Shown here piece after piece: positions 21,652 to 31,712 of a stretch of 64,000 nt of DNA; position 1 is the first letter of the stretch; each line of letters begins with the position of its first letter. Under the pieces are notes generated by a model. The model saw nothing but the letters and a program-made list of their open reading frames with translations. It ran no database searches and had not been told where the DNA came from. The DNA comes from Spiroplasma mirum ATCC 29335 (GTDB lineage: Bacteria; Bacillota_I; Bacilli_A; Mycoplasmatales; Mycoplasmataceae): positions 868,001 to 932,000 of the forward strand of contig NZ_CP006720.1 of the NCBI RefSeq assembly GCF_000565195.1. The letters are read 5' to 3'. The translations under genes and the position numbers were made by a program.

Positions 21652-21981
21652 TTAGATTAATAAATCTAACACATTGACATTGACAGTAAAGTTACCCGGA
21701 AAAATATCCAATTTTTCTAATTCATACTTAATGCGAATTTGAACTTCTTGACTAACATCACGAATATTAACTTCTTCTAATAAAATTAAGTAAATTTTAA
21801 TAACATAATCTTTACCATATTGTTTCAACGTGATTGACTCTGAGTAATTTTTTGTTAATATTGTGACATTTTCTTTTTCACTACTAAAATCACCAATTTT
21901 TGCAAAACCAGCGACTCCTGGTACTGTAATAACTGATGCGTAAGCAATATCTGCAATTTGTTCAATACTAACTTTTCCCAT
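21652..21981 (-). CDS. yloU: Asp23/Gls24 family protein (YloU)
   Basis: Small 109-aa member of the alkaline-shock Asp23/Gls24 family, normally paired with fakA. The sequence shows GKVSIEQIADIAYASVITVPGVAGF, the family start, and IRDVSQEVQIRIKYELEKL near the end, finishing NVNVLDLLI. AGGTGA lies 6 nt before the selected ATG. Role poorly defined; Asp23 proteins associate with the membrane and may act with the fatty-acid kinase. Shares an operon with fakA. Confidence 0.9.
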   Translation of the reverse strand: MGKVSIEQIADIAYASVITVPGVAGFAKIGDFSSEKENVTILTKNYSESITLKQYGKDYVIKIYLILLEEVNIRDVSQEVQIRIKYELEKLDIFPGNFTVNVNVLDLLI

Positions 21982-22016
21982 AACTAAATCACCTACAAAA
22001 TTAATCAACATTATTA

Positions 22017-22044
22017 ATTATATCGCGAAAAAATATTAAAGCAA
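22017..22044 (-). promoter_or_regulatory. Promoter of yloU-fakA
   Basis: TTGCTT and a perfect TATAAT 16 nt apart, about 36 nt upstream of the yloU start. The rest of 22.05-22.33 kb holds a small terminator hairpin (22209-22230) and no gene. Confidence 0.65.
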
Positions 22045-22208
22045 TATCTAAATTAATATGTTTCGACAAGGGCCGCTATACATATGCCCAAAAATCTTGC
22101 TACTATTTTATCAAATAATTCATTAGTTTTATATTAAAATCTTAACTTTTTTAAAATGTATTTTCATAGTACATTATTTGGTACTAGTAAAAGTATATCA
22201 CAAAAATA

Positions 22209-22230
22209 AAAGACTATAAAATATAGTCTT
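22209..22230 (-). terminator. Terminator hairpin
   Basis: A short inverted repeat AGACTATA / TATAGTCT with an AAA loop and T-rich flank, about 100 nt past the decayed lipoprotein gene. Confidence 0.5.
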
Positions 22231-22332
22231 CTATAATTAAGTTTAGTTTATTAATGGTTTTAAAAATTGGAAGTAATTAATTGAAAGTTTAATAAGTTAA
22301 TTAGCACAAAAGATTTTTTAATTATTTTTAAA

Positions 22333-23141
22333 TTAGTTAACAGTTGGTGCAACTGTTTTTAATTTAAGTTCAAAATTACCGAGTTAATGTTTTTAAATAT
22401 TTTTGGTTTGTTCCGGTATAATTAGCACTAACATACACGGTTGTATTATTACCTAGTTTTTTCGCCACGAGAGTTAAATCTTACGCGGTTAATTCTTGGT
22501 GACAATCTTGATCACAATACAATTTAATAGTAAATTCTGGTGGATAGGCTTGGCCTAATGCATTAATCATGAGAACTAATTGCTGTTGGACACTTGTAAC
22601 CAAACTAGCAATTTTACTGTCATCATAAACTTGCCCATATAGTAAAGTATCACTTAAAGAAATTGTGGTGTTAGCTTAAGTCAATTGCTTTGACACTTGG
22701 TGTACTTTGTAAAAAAGGTGTTTCCCCCGTTACTAAATCGGATAATAAATGGGCTTTATCACTATTGACACATAATTTTGTATAAAAACTTGTTCCGTTA
22801 TCAATATTTTTTAAAATAGTTGGGATATCAAGTAAGTTTTCATAATCCGTAGTTCCTTTATTACTACTATAAAATAAAGTTTCCACTCATTTTTCATCGC
22901 GAATTTTTTTATTTAATTTATTATTAGAAATCACATTTCATAAAAAATGCACTAAATTATTAAATGAAACTACAGTAAACTTATCGGTTGGGTGTTGTTG
23001 CGAATTAATTTTTTGTTCAAACATTACTTGGGTGTACGATGATAAATCAACGCCACTACTTTTTTCATTACAAGCAATAATACTACTAGTTGTGGTTGCT
23101 GTTAAAGTTAACGCACTAAATAAAGCTAAAAGTCGTTTCAT
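22333..23141 (-). pseudogene. Lipoprotein gene, frameshifted with a nonsense codon
   Basis: It begins with a good AGGAAG site and a lipoprotein signal (MKRLLALFSALTL ... SSIIAC, acylated Cys near residue 24). The first 157 codons are open, then a stop at 22671-22673 breaks the frame. In another frame NTTISLSDTLLYGQVYDDSKI ... CHQELTA follows, then TAA at 22481-22483 directly before DLTLVAKKLGNN, and a final shift before ELKLKTVAPTVN. The glutamine-like position of the inner TAA and the matching open flanks argue for recent decay. It sits downstream of a small membrane protein gene and a PTS remnant. Function unknown. Confidence 0.72.
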
Positions 23142-23159
23142 TATGAATCTTCCTTCCTA

Positions 23160-23429
23160 TTAATGCATTTTAATTAAAGCAATAATGGCACTAAAAAGAC
23201 CACGTGCTCAAATTGTTGCAAAAATCGCAAAAACATTTATTTTTAGAAAGCAAAAAATTGATTCATGACCAACGTATTCTAATTTTTTCTTTTGTTTACA
23301 ATTTCACCAAATATGTAACCCCACAAAGAGCATTAACATAGCGCCAAAAACGCCAAAAACAATATAAGAATATTCTAAAACTTGGTTTGTTAAATTAGTT
23401 TCACTAAATAATAATAGGTTCTGAATCAT
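23160..23429 (-). CDS. Small two-helix membrane protein next to a PTS gene
   Basis: An 89-aa protein with two hydrophobic helices (VFGVFGAMLMLFVGLHIWW, about 22-41, and INVFAIFATIWARGLFSAII, about 68-87) separated by a basic linker (NCKQKKKLEYVGHES). It lies between the PTS IIB remnant and a lipoprotein gene. A second protein of the same layout (76 aa) stands directly upstream of the intact PTS gene at 35.05-35.28 kb. The association suggests a PTS-linked accessory protein, but sequence identity is low and function unknown. The start ATG has only a weak purine-rich site. Confidence 0.6.
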
Positions 23430-23455
23430 TGTCTCGTTCTTCTCTAAATTTTATT

Positions 23456-24511
23456 CTATAATGGTCCGACTAAATCACGAACCCGATTAGCAACATGTTC
23501 CACATTAGTTCCAATAACTAGTTGTAATCCTTCATTACCAATCCGAATAATTCCAAAAATTCCAGCCGCTTTTAATTTTGCATCATCAATATTAGTTTTA
23601 TTATCCTTTACAATTAACCGCAATCTTGTCGCACAGTTCTCAATAATTTTAAAATTATCTTTACCAACAATATCAACAATTGTTTGCGCCATTTGTTGAT
23701 ATTTATTCGCCAGTTCAGTTTGTTTAGCTTTTCCTTTTAATTTAACTCCAGCTTGGGCTTGGGTTTGAGCAATTATTTGTAAATCAACTTGGTTTTCAGC
23801 TTGGATCATCGTTGCCTGGCTAACATTCATGTCATCACCACTAGTTCCTGTTCGTTGACCGGTTGTTTTGTCATTCAAATCCCTAATAGGAGTAGGAATA
23901 TTCATTTTTTTTAATTAATCAATACCAAATAAAATAATAAATAACTCCCATTACCATTGAAATTGGAAAGACTCATAACGGGGTTGGCCACAATCCGTGA
24001 TCCCACATTATCATGTTGCAGCGACATAATTCATGATTTTGGAACCGAAATTAAGTAATTAATTAACCCGGCACTAAAACCAAATCCTAACCGAATTCCC
24101 ATTCCAACGACCACCGCGGGGCAAAAATAGCTGTTAAAACTGCATGAATTACTAATAATGATGATGATAAAAAGATCCAAATAAACACTAGTGGTTCATC
24201 AATTCAAGTTAAGAACGAAACAAGGGCAACTTCCCCACCCAATAAAGGTAGCAACTTCATGGCGACGTGATTTATGTGCAGTCATAATCATTTCTAACCC
24301 AGTGGCAGAAATTCCTCCGAAGAATACCGGAAAGAATCCTTATTGGAAAATTCCAGATGTTTCAATTCCAGCACCATAAGCATTAATATCACCAAACACA
24401 ATATAATTTCCATTACCTAAATTAATAATATTGGCAATATTATCGGAATTAATTCCCGGTAATAATGGGCCTTCATTTGGTAATTGGAACCACAAGAAAG
24501 ATAATAATAAC
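23456..24511 (-). pseudogene. Glucose-family PTS IIBC, 5'-deleted and frameshifted
   Basis: The C-terminal half of a IIC domain remains in three frames: FLPNEGPLLPGINS-like start, SGIFQ then TAA before GFFPVFFGG, HKSRRHEVATFI, VSFLTWIDEP, VIHAVLTAIF, then after shifts GMGIRLGFGFSAGLINYLIS and PKSWIM. The IIB domain is open from MNIPTPIRDLN and keeps its phosphorylation motif NCATRLRLIVKD and GTNVEHVANRVRDLVG. IIC and IIB are separated by a one-base surplus in an A8 run. The N-terminal IIC half is gone; the 5' edge at about 24.51 kb borders a large palindrome. The gene cannot make a working transporter. Upstream agaS and deoR suggest an amino-sugar substrate (inference). Confidence 0.8.
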
Positions 24512-24551
24512 AATAAATAACAGAGAAAAGATCTTTTCTCTGTTATTTATT
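24512..24551. terminator. 40-bp perfect palindrome at the agaS stop
   Basis: The two 20-nt arms are exact inverted copies centred at 24531/24532 and contain the agaS stop codon. Transcribed, they give a very stable hairpin flanked by A/T runs. It is a probable terminator and also marks the edge of the deletion in the PTS gene. Confidence 0.7.
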
Positions 24552-25717
24552 TTGATATGGATAGATGGTAACTCCTTTTAACAACCCGGCTAACCTCACC
24601 AGTTGGACACACGGATCATCAGGGGTTTTGTTTAACCAAATTGCCTTATAAACAGCGTAAATTTGAACACGCACAATATAGCTTAACCCGGCAACAATAT
24701 AATTAGTTTCTAATGTACTATCATTTGTTAACTAATAATGACAATATTCAGCAGCATTCTTATCATTTAAATGATCAATCACCACAATTGTTTTGGCAAC
24801 CTGGTCATGAGCAATCTCTTTTAATAAATCTAAATCATATTGGCGAGTATAAGCAGTTTGACTTAGAAAAAAACAATTAAACTCTTGTTATTAACCGCTG
24901 ATTTAGGGCCATGGCGAAAACCAAGACTTGAATTAAAAAAGGTTGTTTGTTACTTCCTCGGTTGATAACTCCAATACTTTTAAATGGGCTTCTTGGGCAT
25001 ATCCTTTTAAAATATTTGACCCTAAAAAGATAATTCGGTGGTGTTCTTCATGAGCAATTTTTTTAATTGTTTAATAATCATTATTAATAATATTATCCAC
25101 AATATTAATGATGTTATTAATTTCTTGCTCAAGTTGGTCGCTATTATCCTCACTAGTTAATGCTACTAAACAATATAATAACATCGAAGTGAAGCTGGAA
25201 GTCATCGCAAATGTTTTATCATTTGTCGCATCGGGCAATAATAGCACCAAAGCTTTGTGATCATCATGATTTTTAACTGCCAATTGGCCTTCTTTGTTAC
25301 ATATAATAATAATTTAAACTAAATCATTAATTAATTGTTTAGCATATTTAACGATTGCTTGGGATTCTGGTGAATTTCCAGATCGCACAAATGAAATTAA
25401 TACTGTTGGTTGGTCTTTTTGAAAATATAACCCCGGGTTGGAAACAATATCGGTGGTTGAAATGCTAACTGCATCAAGACCCTGCGTTTTTAAATATTCA
25501 AATAAAACATTCCCAACAAATTCACTTGTTCCAACCCCCACTAAAATATACTACTTATATGTTTTATTTTGCAATTGTGCACGAAAAGTTTTAATTTGGG
25601 CAGCTAAACCATGGTATAACTTTAAAACTTCTCGTCACATTTTGGGTTGTTGAACAATTTTATTAATAGTAAATTCTGCTTTTAAATTATCAATTTCATC
25701 CCTTGTAAAATCTAACA
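24543..25717 (-). pseudogene. AgaS-type sugar-phosphate isomerase/deaminase (SIS domain), multiply broken
   Basis: Derived from the AgaS/SIS tagatose-6-phosphate ketose/aldose isomerase family (about 390 codons). Recognisable: MLDFTRDEIDNL, INKIVQQPKMWREV, the SIS motif LVGVGTSEFVGNVLFEYL, STTDIVSNPGLYF, LISFVRSGNSPES, NHDDHKALVLLLPDATNDKTFAMTSSF, and HRIIFLGSNILKGYAQEAHLKVLEL. In-frame stops fall at 25551-25553 (TAG), near 25314 and 25071 (TAA), with frameshifts after 24.98 kb. AAGGAGA precedes the ATG. It is divergent from an intact DeoR regulator and upstream of a decayed PTS gene, forming a dead amino-sugar utilisation operon. Confidence 0.82.
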
Positions 25718-25928
25718 TAATATTTTCTCCTTATAAGTAATAAATATTATATATCAAAATATATATTTTTGTATATTTTTTTATAATTTATAATAATTTA
25801 TATTAAAATTATAAGGTAATAAATTATGAATAATATTACCTATTAATAATTTATAAAATATCAAGATTAGCAATCAATCTTAATTTGATATATTATATAA
25901 TGACATTAGAAGAAAAAAAGGAATTACA

Positions 25929-26681
25929 ATGTTTAAAGTCGAGCGTCAAAAATTATTATTAAATTTTTTACAAACAAAAGAGATGTTTAATATGAATGAA
26001 ATTATGGAATTTGTAAAACCTTACCATATTAAATATGTTTTATTGCGACGAGATTTACAAGAATTGGCAGCTAAGAATTATATTACGTTATCATATGGAG
26101 TTGTGAAATGAAACAATCAAATTAACGTTGAAGATACTTCCCGCTTGGAAAAATTAAATATTAATTATGAAGCAAAGAAAATAATTGCTAAAACTGCCCA
26201 ACAATTAATTAATGATAAAGATGTTATTTTTGTCGGCGCGGGGACCACTTGTGAAGAGTTTATCCGCCAAATTACTAAATATGTTAAAATTATTACTAAT
26301 TCTAAATTTGTTTACGAAGAAGCTCTTAAAAATAAGCAAATCGCCGATGCCGTTTTATTAGGTGGTCGTTTGCGTAAACGATCAGATGCTTTTATTGGTA
26401 CTTTTACTGAAAAAGCTTTAGAAATTGAAACTTTTTATAAAGCTTTTATTTCGGTAACAAATGTTGATATGGAGGGAAAATTATATAATAATAACGAAAC
26501 CGAAGCTAGTTTAGAAACAAAAGTATTAGATATGGCTAGTATCTCTTATATTATTTCCGATAGTAGTAAATTTAATTCGATTGGTTTTTTTGATTTTTAT
26601 CATGCAAAAAACATTGATTATTTTGTTTGTGAAAAACTCCCCGAGATTAATCCGGAATTTAAAAGTAAATTTATTATTTAA
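25929..26681 (+). CDS. DeoR-family transcriptional regulator
   Basis: 250-aa sugar-catabolism repressor. An N-terminal winged helix (MFKVERQKLLLNFLQTKEMF ... LLRRDLQELAAKNYITLSYG) is followed by the DeoR effector domain. That domain carries DVIFVGAGTTCEEFIRQI, KIITNSKFVYEEAL, AVLLGGRLRKRSDAFIGTFTE, FYKAFISVTNVD and YIISDSSKFNSIGFF, where a sugar phosphate would bind. The reading frame is intact with one UGA Trp. It is divergent from the broken agaS operon, which it presumably controlled. Either it has other targets or it has simply not decayed yet. Confidence 0.9.
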
Positions 26682-26793
26682 ATTTAACAAAAGAAATGAG
26701 GCGAAACCAGCTAAATCACTTAAAAGTTCCTAAAATATACTTGCTTTTATTTTCATTTTTGTTTATTATTTTATAGTATGAAGAGGTGATAAA

Positions 26794-26991
26794 ATGTCAA
26801 GAAAATGTGATATCTCAGGAACAAGATCATTATCAGGGAATAAAAGATCACACGCAATGAATGCTTCTCGTCGTAAATGAAATGTAAACTTACAAAAAGT
26901 AAGAATTGTTGTTTATGGAGAATTAAAAACATTACGTGTCTCAGCAAGAACTTTAAAAACATTAAAACGTAAAGGGCAAATTTCACAATAA
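26794..26991 (+). CDS. rpmB: 50S ribosomal protein L28
   Basis: 65-aa large-subunit protein. The pattern MSRKCDISGTRSLSGNKRSHAMNASRRKW is diagnostic, followed by NLQKVRIVVYGELKTLRVSARTLKTLKRKG. One Trp is UGA-coded. A clear AGAGGTGAT site precedes the ATG. As in Bacillus it is transcribed against the flanking rlmN-thiN and yloU-fakA groups. Followed by its own terminator. Confidence 0.96.
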
Positions 26992-26999
26992 TTATAATT

Positions 27000-27025
27000 C
27001 TCTTAATTAAATTAAGAGTTTTTTT
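27000..27025 (+). terminator. Terminator of rpmB
   Basis: CTCTTAAT / ATTAAGAG stem with a 3-nt loop, followed by seven T residues. Confidence 0.85.
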
Positions 27026-27079
27026 GTGTTAATTATTTTTTTTTATCTTAAAAATAAGGTAAAATAACTATGGTAACTT

Positions 27080-27164
27080 GCCCATGTGGCGGAATTGGCA
27101 GACGCAGTAGACTCAAAATCTACCGAAGAAATTCGTATCGGTTCGACCCCGATCATGGGTACCA
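27080..27164 (+). tRNA. tRNA-Leu (CAA)
   Basis: Class II tRNA of about 85 nt: acceptor GCCCATG/CATGGGT, anticodon stem GTAGA/TCTAC around loop CTCAAAA, long variable arm, T loop TTCGACC, and encoded ACCA end. Stands alone after rpmB. Confidence 0.95.
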
Positions 27165-27186
27165 TTAAAAATTTAATTTGTTAACA

Positions 27187-27223
27187 AAAAAGGTTATTTA
27201 TTAAGATAATAAATAACCTTTTT
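27187..27223. terminator. Bidirectional terminator between tRNA-Leu and thiN
   Basis: A perfect 16-bp stem with a 5-nt loop, A-run on the left and T-run on the right. It serves the convergent tRNA and thiN. Confidence 0.85.
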
Positions 27224-27232
27224 ACTCTTCTA

Positions 27233-27853
27233 TTATTTAGTATAAATAACAATTACTGTTCCTGATAACACCTCAATTTCACCTGGTTGGTCATAAATAA
27301 ATTCATTACTAATCACATTTGCGGATAAGGTTGTTAGTTCAAAGTCTTGGACATTATATTTCATTTTGGTAATGTTTACTTTCGCGGGAGTTAAACTAAT
27401 TAGAGATAAGTAGCGATACCCCGGTAGGGGTGTAACCACATTTACTTGATGAGGTTTTAATAGATAACAATAATTATCATCATTTAACCATTTAACATTA
27501 TATTGAACAATAAAACCAAACGATGCTAATTGCATATCAACCCGGGGCCCCTGGGTAATTAAGATAATTTCAGTTGGATGTAAAGCTAACGCCTCACTAA
27601 TTGCTAATTCAGCATCAATTTCATTCTTAATAGCTGAAACTTTTACTAATTTATTAGTATTTTTTATAACTGTTTGATATTCTGCAGGGGATAATGAATC
27701 AAAATCTCCACAGGCTAAATCAATTGTTAAGTTATGATTTAAGAGAGCCAAACAACCCCGTTCAACCCCAATATGATAATAATCAGCATATTGGGTTAAA
27801 TCAAGATTAGTTTGCGAACAAATAATTAGAACTTTAACTTGCTGGTCGTTCAT
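27233..27853 (-). CDS. thiN: Thiamine pyrophosphokinase
   Basis: Transfers pyrophosphate from ATP to thiamine to make the cofactor ThDP, needed by transketolase and pyruvate dehydrogenase. It is 206 aa. The key acidic motif LACGDFDSLSPAEY lies near residue 45-58, followed by NEIDAELAISEAL, TEIILITQGPRVDMQLA where family members have GxGGRxDH (here the His/Gly are altered), and C-terminal beta-sandwich pieces. It overlaps the rpe stop by one base (TAATG), so translation is coupled. Last gene of the rlmN-prpC-prkC-rsgA-rpe-thiN group, as in Bacillus. Confidence 0.88.
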   Translation of the reverse strand: MNDQQVKVLIICSQTNLDLTQYADYYHIGVERGCLALLNHNLTIDLACGDFDSLSPAEYQTVIKNTNKLVKVSAIKNEIDAELAISEALALHPTEIILITQGPRVDMQLASFGFIVQYNVKWLNDDNYCYLLKPHQVNVVTPLPGYRYLSLISLTPAKVNITKMKYNVQDFELTTLSANVISNEFIYDQPGEIEVLSGTVIVIYTK

Positions 27854-28524
27854 TATTTTAGAAGTCCTTTTAATCTTTCTTGTAGATCAGAATGACCAAA
27901 TAAATAACTACCCGCTACCAGCACATCAACCCCATAATCTTTACAAATTTTTGCGGTTTGCTCATTTATTCCTCCGTCAACTTCAATTAAAGTTGGTAAG
28001 TGGTGAACGTCAAGATAATCTCGCAATTCTTTAATTTTATAAGCACTATCCGCCATAAATGATTGACCACCAAATCCTGGTTCAACAGTCATTACCAAGA
28101 CAACATCAAGAGCAGGTAAATATTTTAAAATTTCAGAGGTGGGAGTAGCTGGTTTAATTGCTAATCCCAATTTAATTGGATATTTATTTTTTAAACTTAA
28201 AAATTTGGTTAATTGGTCAGAAGTTAATGCTTCATAATGTAATGTTATGGAATTAGCTTTTGCTTTTATGAATGGCAATAAATATTCTTCAACAGATGAA
28301 TTTTTAATTTTAACCATTAAATGACAATCAATAAATAAATCACTGTAACTAGTAATATCACTTAAGATTTTGGGACCAAATGTTAAATTGGGCACAAAAT
28401 CACCATCCATTACATCAAAATGGATTCATTTTCCCCCAGCAGTGGCAATCGCTGTTAAATCACTTTTTAAATCTAGATAATTAGCACTCAAAACACTTGG
28501 TGCAATAATATATTCTTTTGGCAT
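27853..28524 (-). CDS. rpe: Ribulose-phosphate 3-epimerase
   Basis: Interconverts ribulose 5-phosphate and xylulose 5-phosphate in the pentose phosphate pathway. It is 223 aa. All catalytic motifs of the TIM barrel are present: IAPSVLSANYLDL, WIHFDVMDGDFVPN with the metal-binding His/Asp, FIDCHLMV, ITLHYEA, VLVMTVEPGFGGQSF, and EVDGGINEQT with the second catalytic Asp. AGAGG precedes the ATG. It is downstream of rsgA (5-nt gap) and overlaps thiN. Confidence 0.96.
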
Positions 28525-28528
28525 TATT

Positions 28529-29410
28529 TTAACCTCTTTCTAATTCCCCTAAAATTTTTAAATAATCTTGGTAAAAAAACTTTGGAATGTGGTGGCTTTT
28601 AACTAATTCTTTAATTTTACAACCAGGTTCTTGGTCATGTAAACAACCTCGAAATTTACATTCACTACTATACTTAGCAAAGTTTTGATATGAAATTGAT
28701 AAATCTTTTTTGGTAAAACCTTTAATATCAAAAGAAGAAAATCCCGAACTATCAGCAATCATTCCACCTAACACTTCGTATAATTCAGTTTTGGTAGTGG
28801 TGTGTTTACCTCGACCCAAGGCTTTCGAAATTGATTGGGTCTTTATTACATCCTCATTAAATAAACTATTTAATGTTGACGATTTACCACTTCCGGTTTG
28901 ACCAGTAAAAACAGAAATTTTATTGATAAGTAACTTTTCAAAATTAGTTCATGAGGCTGGGTCAAGAACTTTATTACTAATAAAACAAGTTTGATAACCT
29001 AATTTGGCATACCAATTCAGATAAGATTCATAAATGGGATCAGCTGGTGACACCAAATCTTTTTTTGTAAAAATAATAATTGGAGTTAAATCCTTATATT
29101 CAATTAAGGCTAAATATTTATCTAATAAATAAGAATTAAAATCAGGTTCTTTAATTGCACAAATAATAATTACCTGGTCAATATTGGCAATTTTTGGCCG
29201 ATATAATTCATTTTTACGAGAAATAATTTCAATAATAATCCCCTTTTGATTTGGTTGGACTTCAATTTTAACCTTATCACCAACAATTGGGACTAACTTT
29301 TGGTGGCGAAAAATCCCCTTGAATTTACACTCATAAATTACACTATCATTTTTAACCTTTACATAACAAAATTCACTAATTAATTTAACAATAATACCTT
29401 GTTTTTGCAT
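28529..29410 (-). CDS. rsgA: Ribosome small subunit-dependent GTPase RsgA
   Basis: Circularly permuted GTPase that checks late 30S subunit maturation. It is 293 aa: N-terminal OB fold (residues 1-65), then G4 (FTKKD) before G1 (FTGQTGSGKSSTLN) and G3 (ADSSGFSSF), the permuted order. The C-terminal zinc finger (CKFRGCLHDQEPGC) has the expected Cys/His spacing. Located directly after prkC, the same place as in Bacillus, where the neighbouring kinase phosphorylates this GTPase. Confidence 0.96.
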
Positions 29411-29415
29411 TTTAA

Positions 29416-30426
29416 TTATAAAAGAAATGATAGTAATAACCCAATAATTAGTAATAATAAACCAAAAATCGCAAAAGTAATAATTAGATTGGTATTTAAA
29501 ACTTTTGGAATAGCTAGATAACGGTCGCGAACTTTAACCCGCTTTCCTTTAATTTCAATGACATTCCGAAAATGTAATGGTTTATCTGCTTGATGGGTTG
29601 GGGTAAGAATCGCTGTTAAATCTTGATTAAACTGCTCAACTGTTTGGTAGCGTTCATTAGGATCTTTGGCAATTGCTTTTAAAATAACATTTTGTAAGCT
29701 TTGGGGCAGATGCGGATCAATTAATCGTGGTGGTAAGGGCAGTTCTTTAACATGTTTAACTGCTACTAAAGTCGGACTTTTTCCCACAAACGGAGCCATT
29801 CCAATCGTTAGTTCATATAGCATAATTCCTAGCGCATAAATATCACTTTTTTTGGTAGCTGGTTTGGACTGAACAATTTCCGGCGCCATATATTTTGAGG
29901 TTCCAATAATTTTATTATTTTCTAAATCTTCACTATTATTGTCTAAGATGGCAACTCCAAAATCAGCAACTTTAATCTTCCCATCATAAGAAATTAAGAT
30001 ATTTTCTGGTTTAATATCACGATGAATAATATCATTGCGGTGGGCTTCAATAATTGCTAAATTGATATCCTGAAAAAAATAAATTAGTTCATGTAAAGTA
30101 CAAGGCCCTAAGGTTAATAAGCGGTTTTTTAAAGTGTAACCCTTAACTAGTTCTAAAACAATACACTGGCGATCATAAACTTCAAATGTTCCATAAACCT
30201 TCACAACATTATTATGTGAAAATTGGGCAATTGAATTATATTCTTTGTTAAAGCGGTAAACAGCTTCTTTATTTTTAGACAAACTAACCGACATTATTTT
30301 AATTGCCACGTTGCGTTTTAAAATATTATCATAAGCTTCAAAAACTTCGGCCATTCCCCCATCCGCAATCTTGCCAATAATTTCATAACGATTATGTAAA
30401 ATTGTTCCACTTGTAATTTGTTCCAT
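29416..30426 (-). CDS. prkC: Serine/threonine protein kinase PrkC, short form
   Basis: Hanks-type kinase, 336 aa. The catalytic domain is complete: glycine loop GKIADGGMAEV, VAIKIM Lys, HRDIKPENIL catalytic loop, KVADFGVA magnesium motif, GTSKYMAPE and DIYALGIMLYELTIGMAPF. It is followed by a basic juxtamembrane stretch (KGKRVKVRDRY) and a single C-terminal membrane helix (LIITFAIFGLLLLIIGLLLSFLL). The extracellular PASTA repeats that sense peptidoglycan in walled Firmicutes are absent, as expected in a wall-less cell. The cognate phosphatase prpC lies upstream, separated by about 520 nt of extra DNA. Confidence 0.95.
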   Translation of the reverse strand: MEQITSGTILHNRYEIIGKIADGGMAEVFEAYDNILKRNVAIKIMSVSLSKNKEAVYRFNKEYNSIAQFSHNNVVKVYGTFEVYDRQCIVLELVKGYTLKNRLLTLGPCTLHELIYFFQDINLAIIEAHRNDIIHRDIKPENILISYDGKIKVADFGVAILDNNSEDLENNKIIGTSKYMAPEIVQSKPATKKSDIYALGIMLYELTIGMAPFVGKSPTLVAVKHVKELPLPPRLIDPHLPQSLQNVILKAIAKDPNERYQTVEQFNQDLTAILTPTHQADKPLHFRNVIEIKGKRVKVRDRYLAIPKVLNTNLIITFAIFGLLLLIIGLLLSFLL

Positions 30427-30490
30427 TACCTCACCCTTTAAATTATTAATTTAAACTCATAAATATCATAACATATAATAAAAATAAGAA

Positions 30491-30529
30491 AAATAAAGTT
30501 TTAATTAACAACTAATTAAAACTTTATTT
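30491..30529 (-). terminator. Terminator between prpC and prkC
   Basis: A perfect 17-bp inverted repeat with a short loop and T-run. It splits what is normally one prpC-prkC operon, so prkC and downstream genes probably need a separate promoter. Confidence 0.7.
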
Positions 30530-30530
30530 T

Positions 30531-30686
30531 TATTTAGCATAATCAATTTTAACAAGATTAAATACTAACGAATTTAAAAACATGGTTAGGTTACTTACTC
30601 CCATTGTAATCGCACAAATTTGTTGATATTACTGCGGGAATTACTCCTAAATCTACTGTTCCCAAAATACTTAATAGAATTTTCAT
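30531..30686 (-). pseudogene. Remnant of a small secreted or lipoprotein gene
   Basis: A start with AGGATA site and MKILLSILGTVDLGVIPAV resembles the signal peptides of spiroplasmal lipoproteins, but the frame stops after 31 codons. Another frame continues for about 20 codons (TMFLNSLVFNLVKIDYAK) to a stop near 30.53 kb. Most of the original gene is gone. Between this and prpC (30.69-30.95 kb) nothing but AT-rich DNA was seen. Weakly supported. Confidence 0.35.
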
Positions 30687-30948
30687 AAAATATCCTCTCG
30701 TTTCTACTTCCCACCGAAAAACCCTTAACACAATAAAATAAATATAAATATTCCCATATAATTAATAGTTTTTAAATATGATTAAAAACTATCCAATTTG
30801 ATTTTACACTAAATAAATAAAAAAATTAAAAATTTTTAAAAACTTTTTCCATTTTAAAATATAAAATTAACTTAAATTAATTTAAAATAGTAAATAAAAA
30901 ATAAAACTTAATTAAAATTATTCCTATAAAATCTAATTTAAAATAAAA

Positions 30949-31707
30949 CTAACTAATTTCAAAAATCAACCCTGTTAAATTATCAGTTGAAAGGTTTTCT
31001 AAGGCACGATCAATTAAAATTTTAACTTTATCATTTAGTTTATTATTAGAAGTTAATGCATCAATAAAATCATATTTATCAACATAGTCATGAATACCAT
31101 CTGTTGTTAAAATATAAGTCCCCATAACATCTTCAATAACATATGTATCAATTTTTAAAGTTTTAGTTGGTCCTAAGGCACTTGTTAAAACTTTTCAAAA
31201 AGTATTGGTATTATATTGTTTTTTATATTGACCTTGAAATTCTAATTCTTGCTTATCTTTTAATTCGGTAGAATTCCACATATTTTGATCGGCTGTAATT
31301 TGATAAATTTTATTATGATGTAATTTGTATAAACGTGAATCACCAACATTAACAACATAGACCTTTTGGTTGGCAATTAATGCTGCTACTAAAGTAGTTC
31401 CCATATCACTAGTATCTGGATTAATTTTAGCATAGTTAACCATCTCTTCTTGAATACTAATAACAGTTTTTCGTAACCACTGGTTAACTTCTTCATCATT
31501 TCATCCGGAAAAATTAAAATTTTGAAAGTGACTAACTAAGCTATTAACAACGAGTTGACTGGCAACTTCGCCATGCAAGTGACCACCCATCCCATCACAA
31601 ACGACCGCTAAATAATTATTATAATTATTTGTGGTAAACTCAAAATAATCCTGGTTGTTGCTTCGGTAAGAACCGACATCTGTTTTATAACCAAATCTAA
31701 TATTCAT
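30949..31707 (-). CDS. prpC: PP2C-type Ser/Thr protein phosphatase
   Basis: Metal-dependent phosphatase that reverses PrkC phosphorylation. It is 252 aa. Metal-binding aspartates are seen in RSNNQDYFEF, VVCDGMGGHLHGEVAS, NVGDSRLYKL, and TTDGIHDYVD, with the C-terminal DNLTGLIFEI matching the usual DN(I/V)T motif. One base set of UGA Trp codons splits the frame under the standard code. It follows rlmN with a gap of about 5 nt. Confidence 0.94.
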
Positions 31708-31712
31708 AATAA

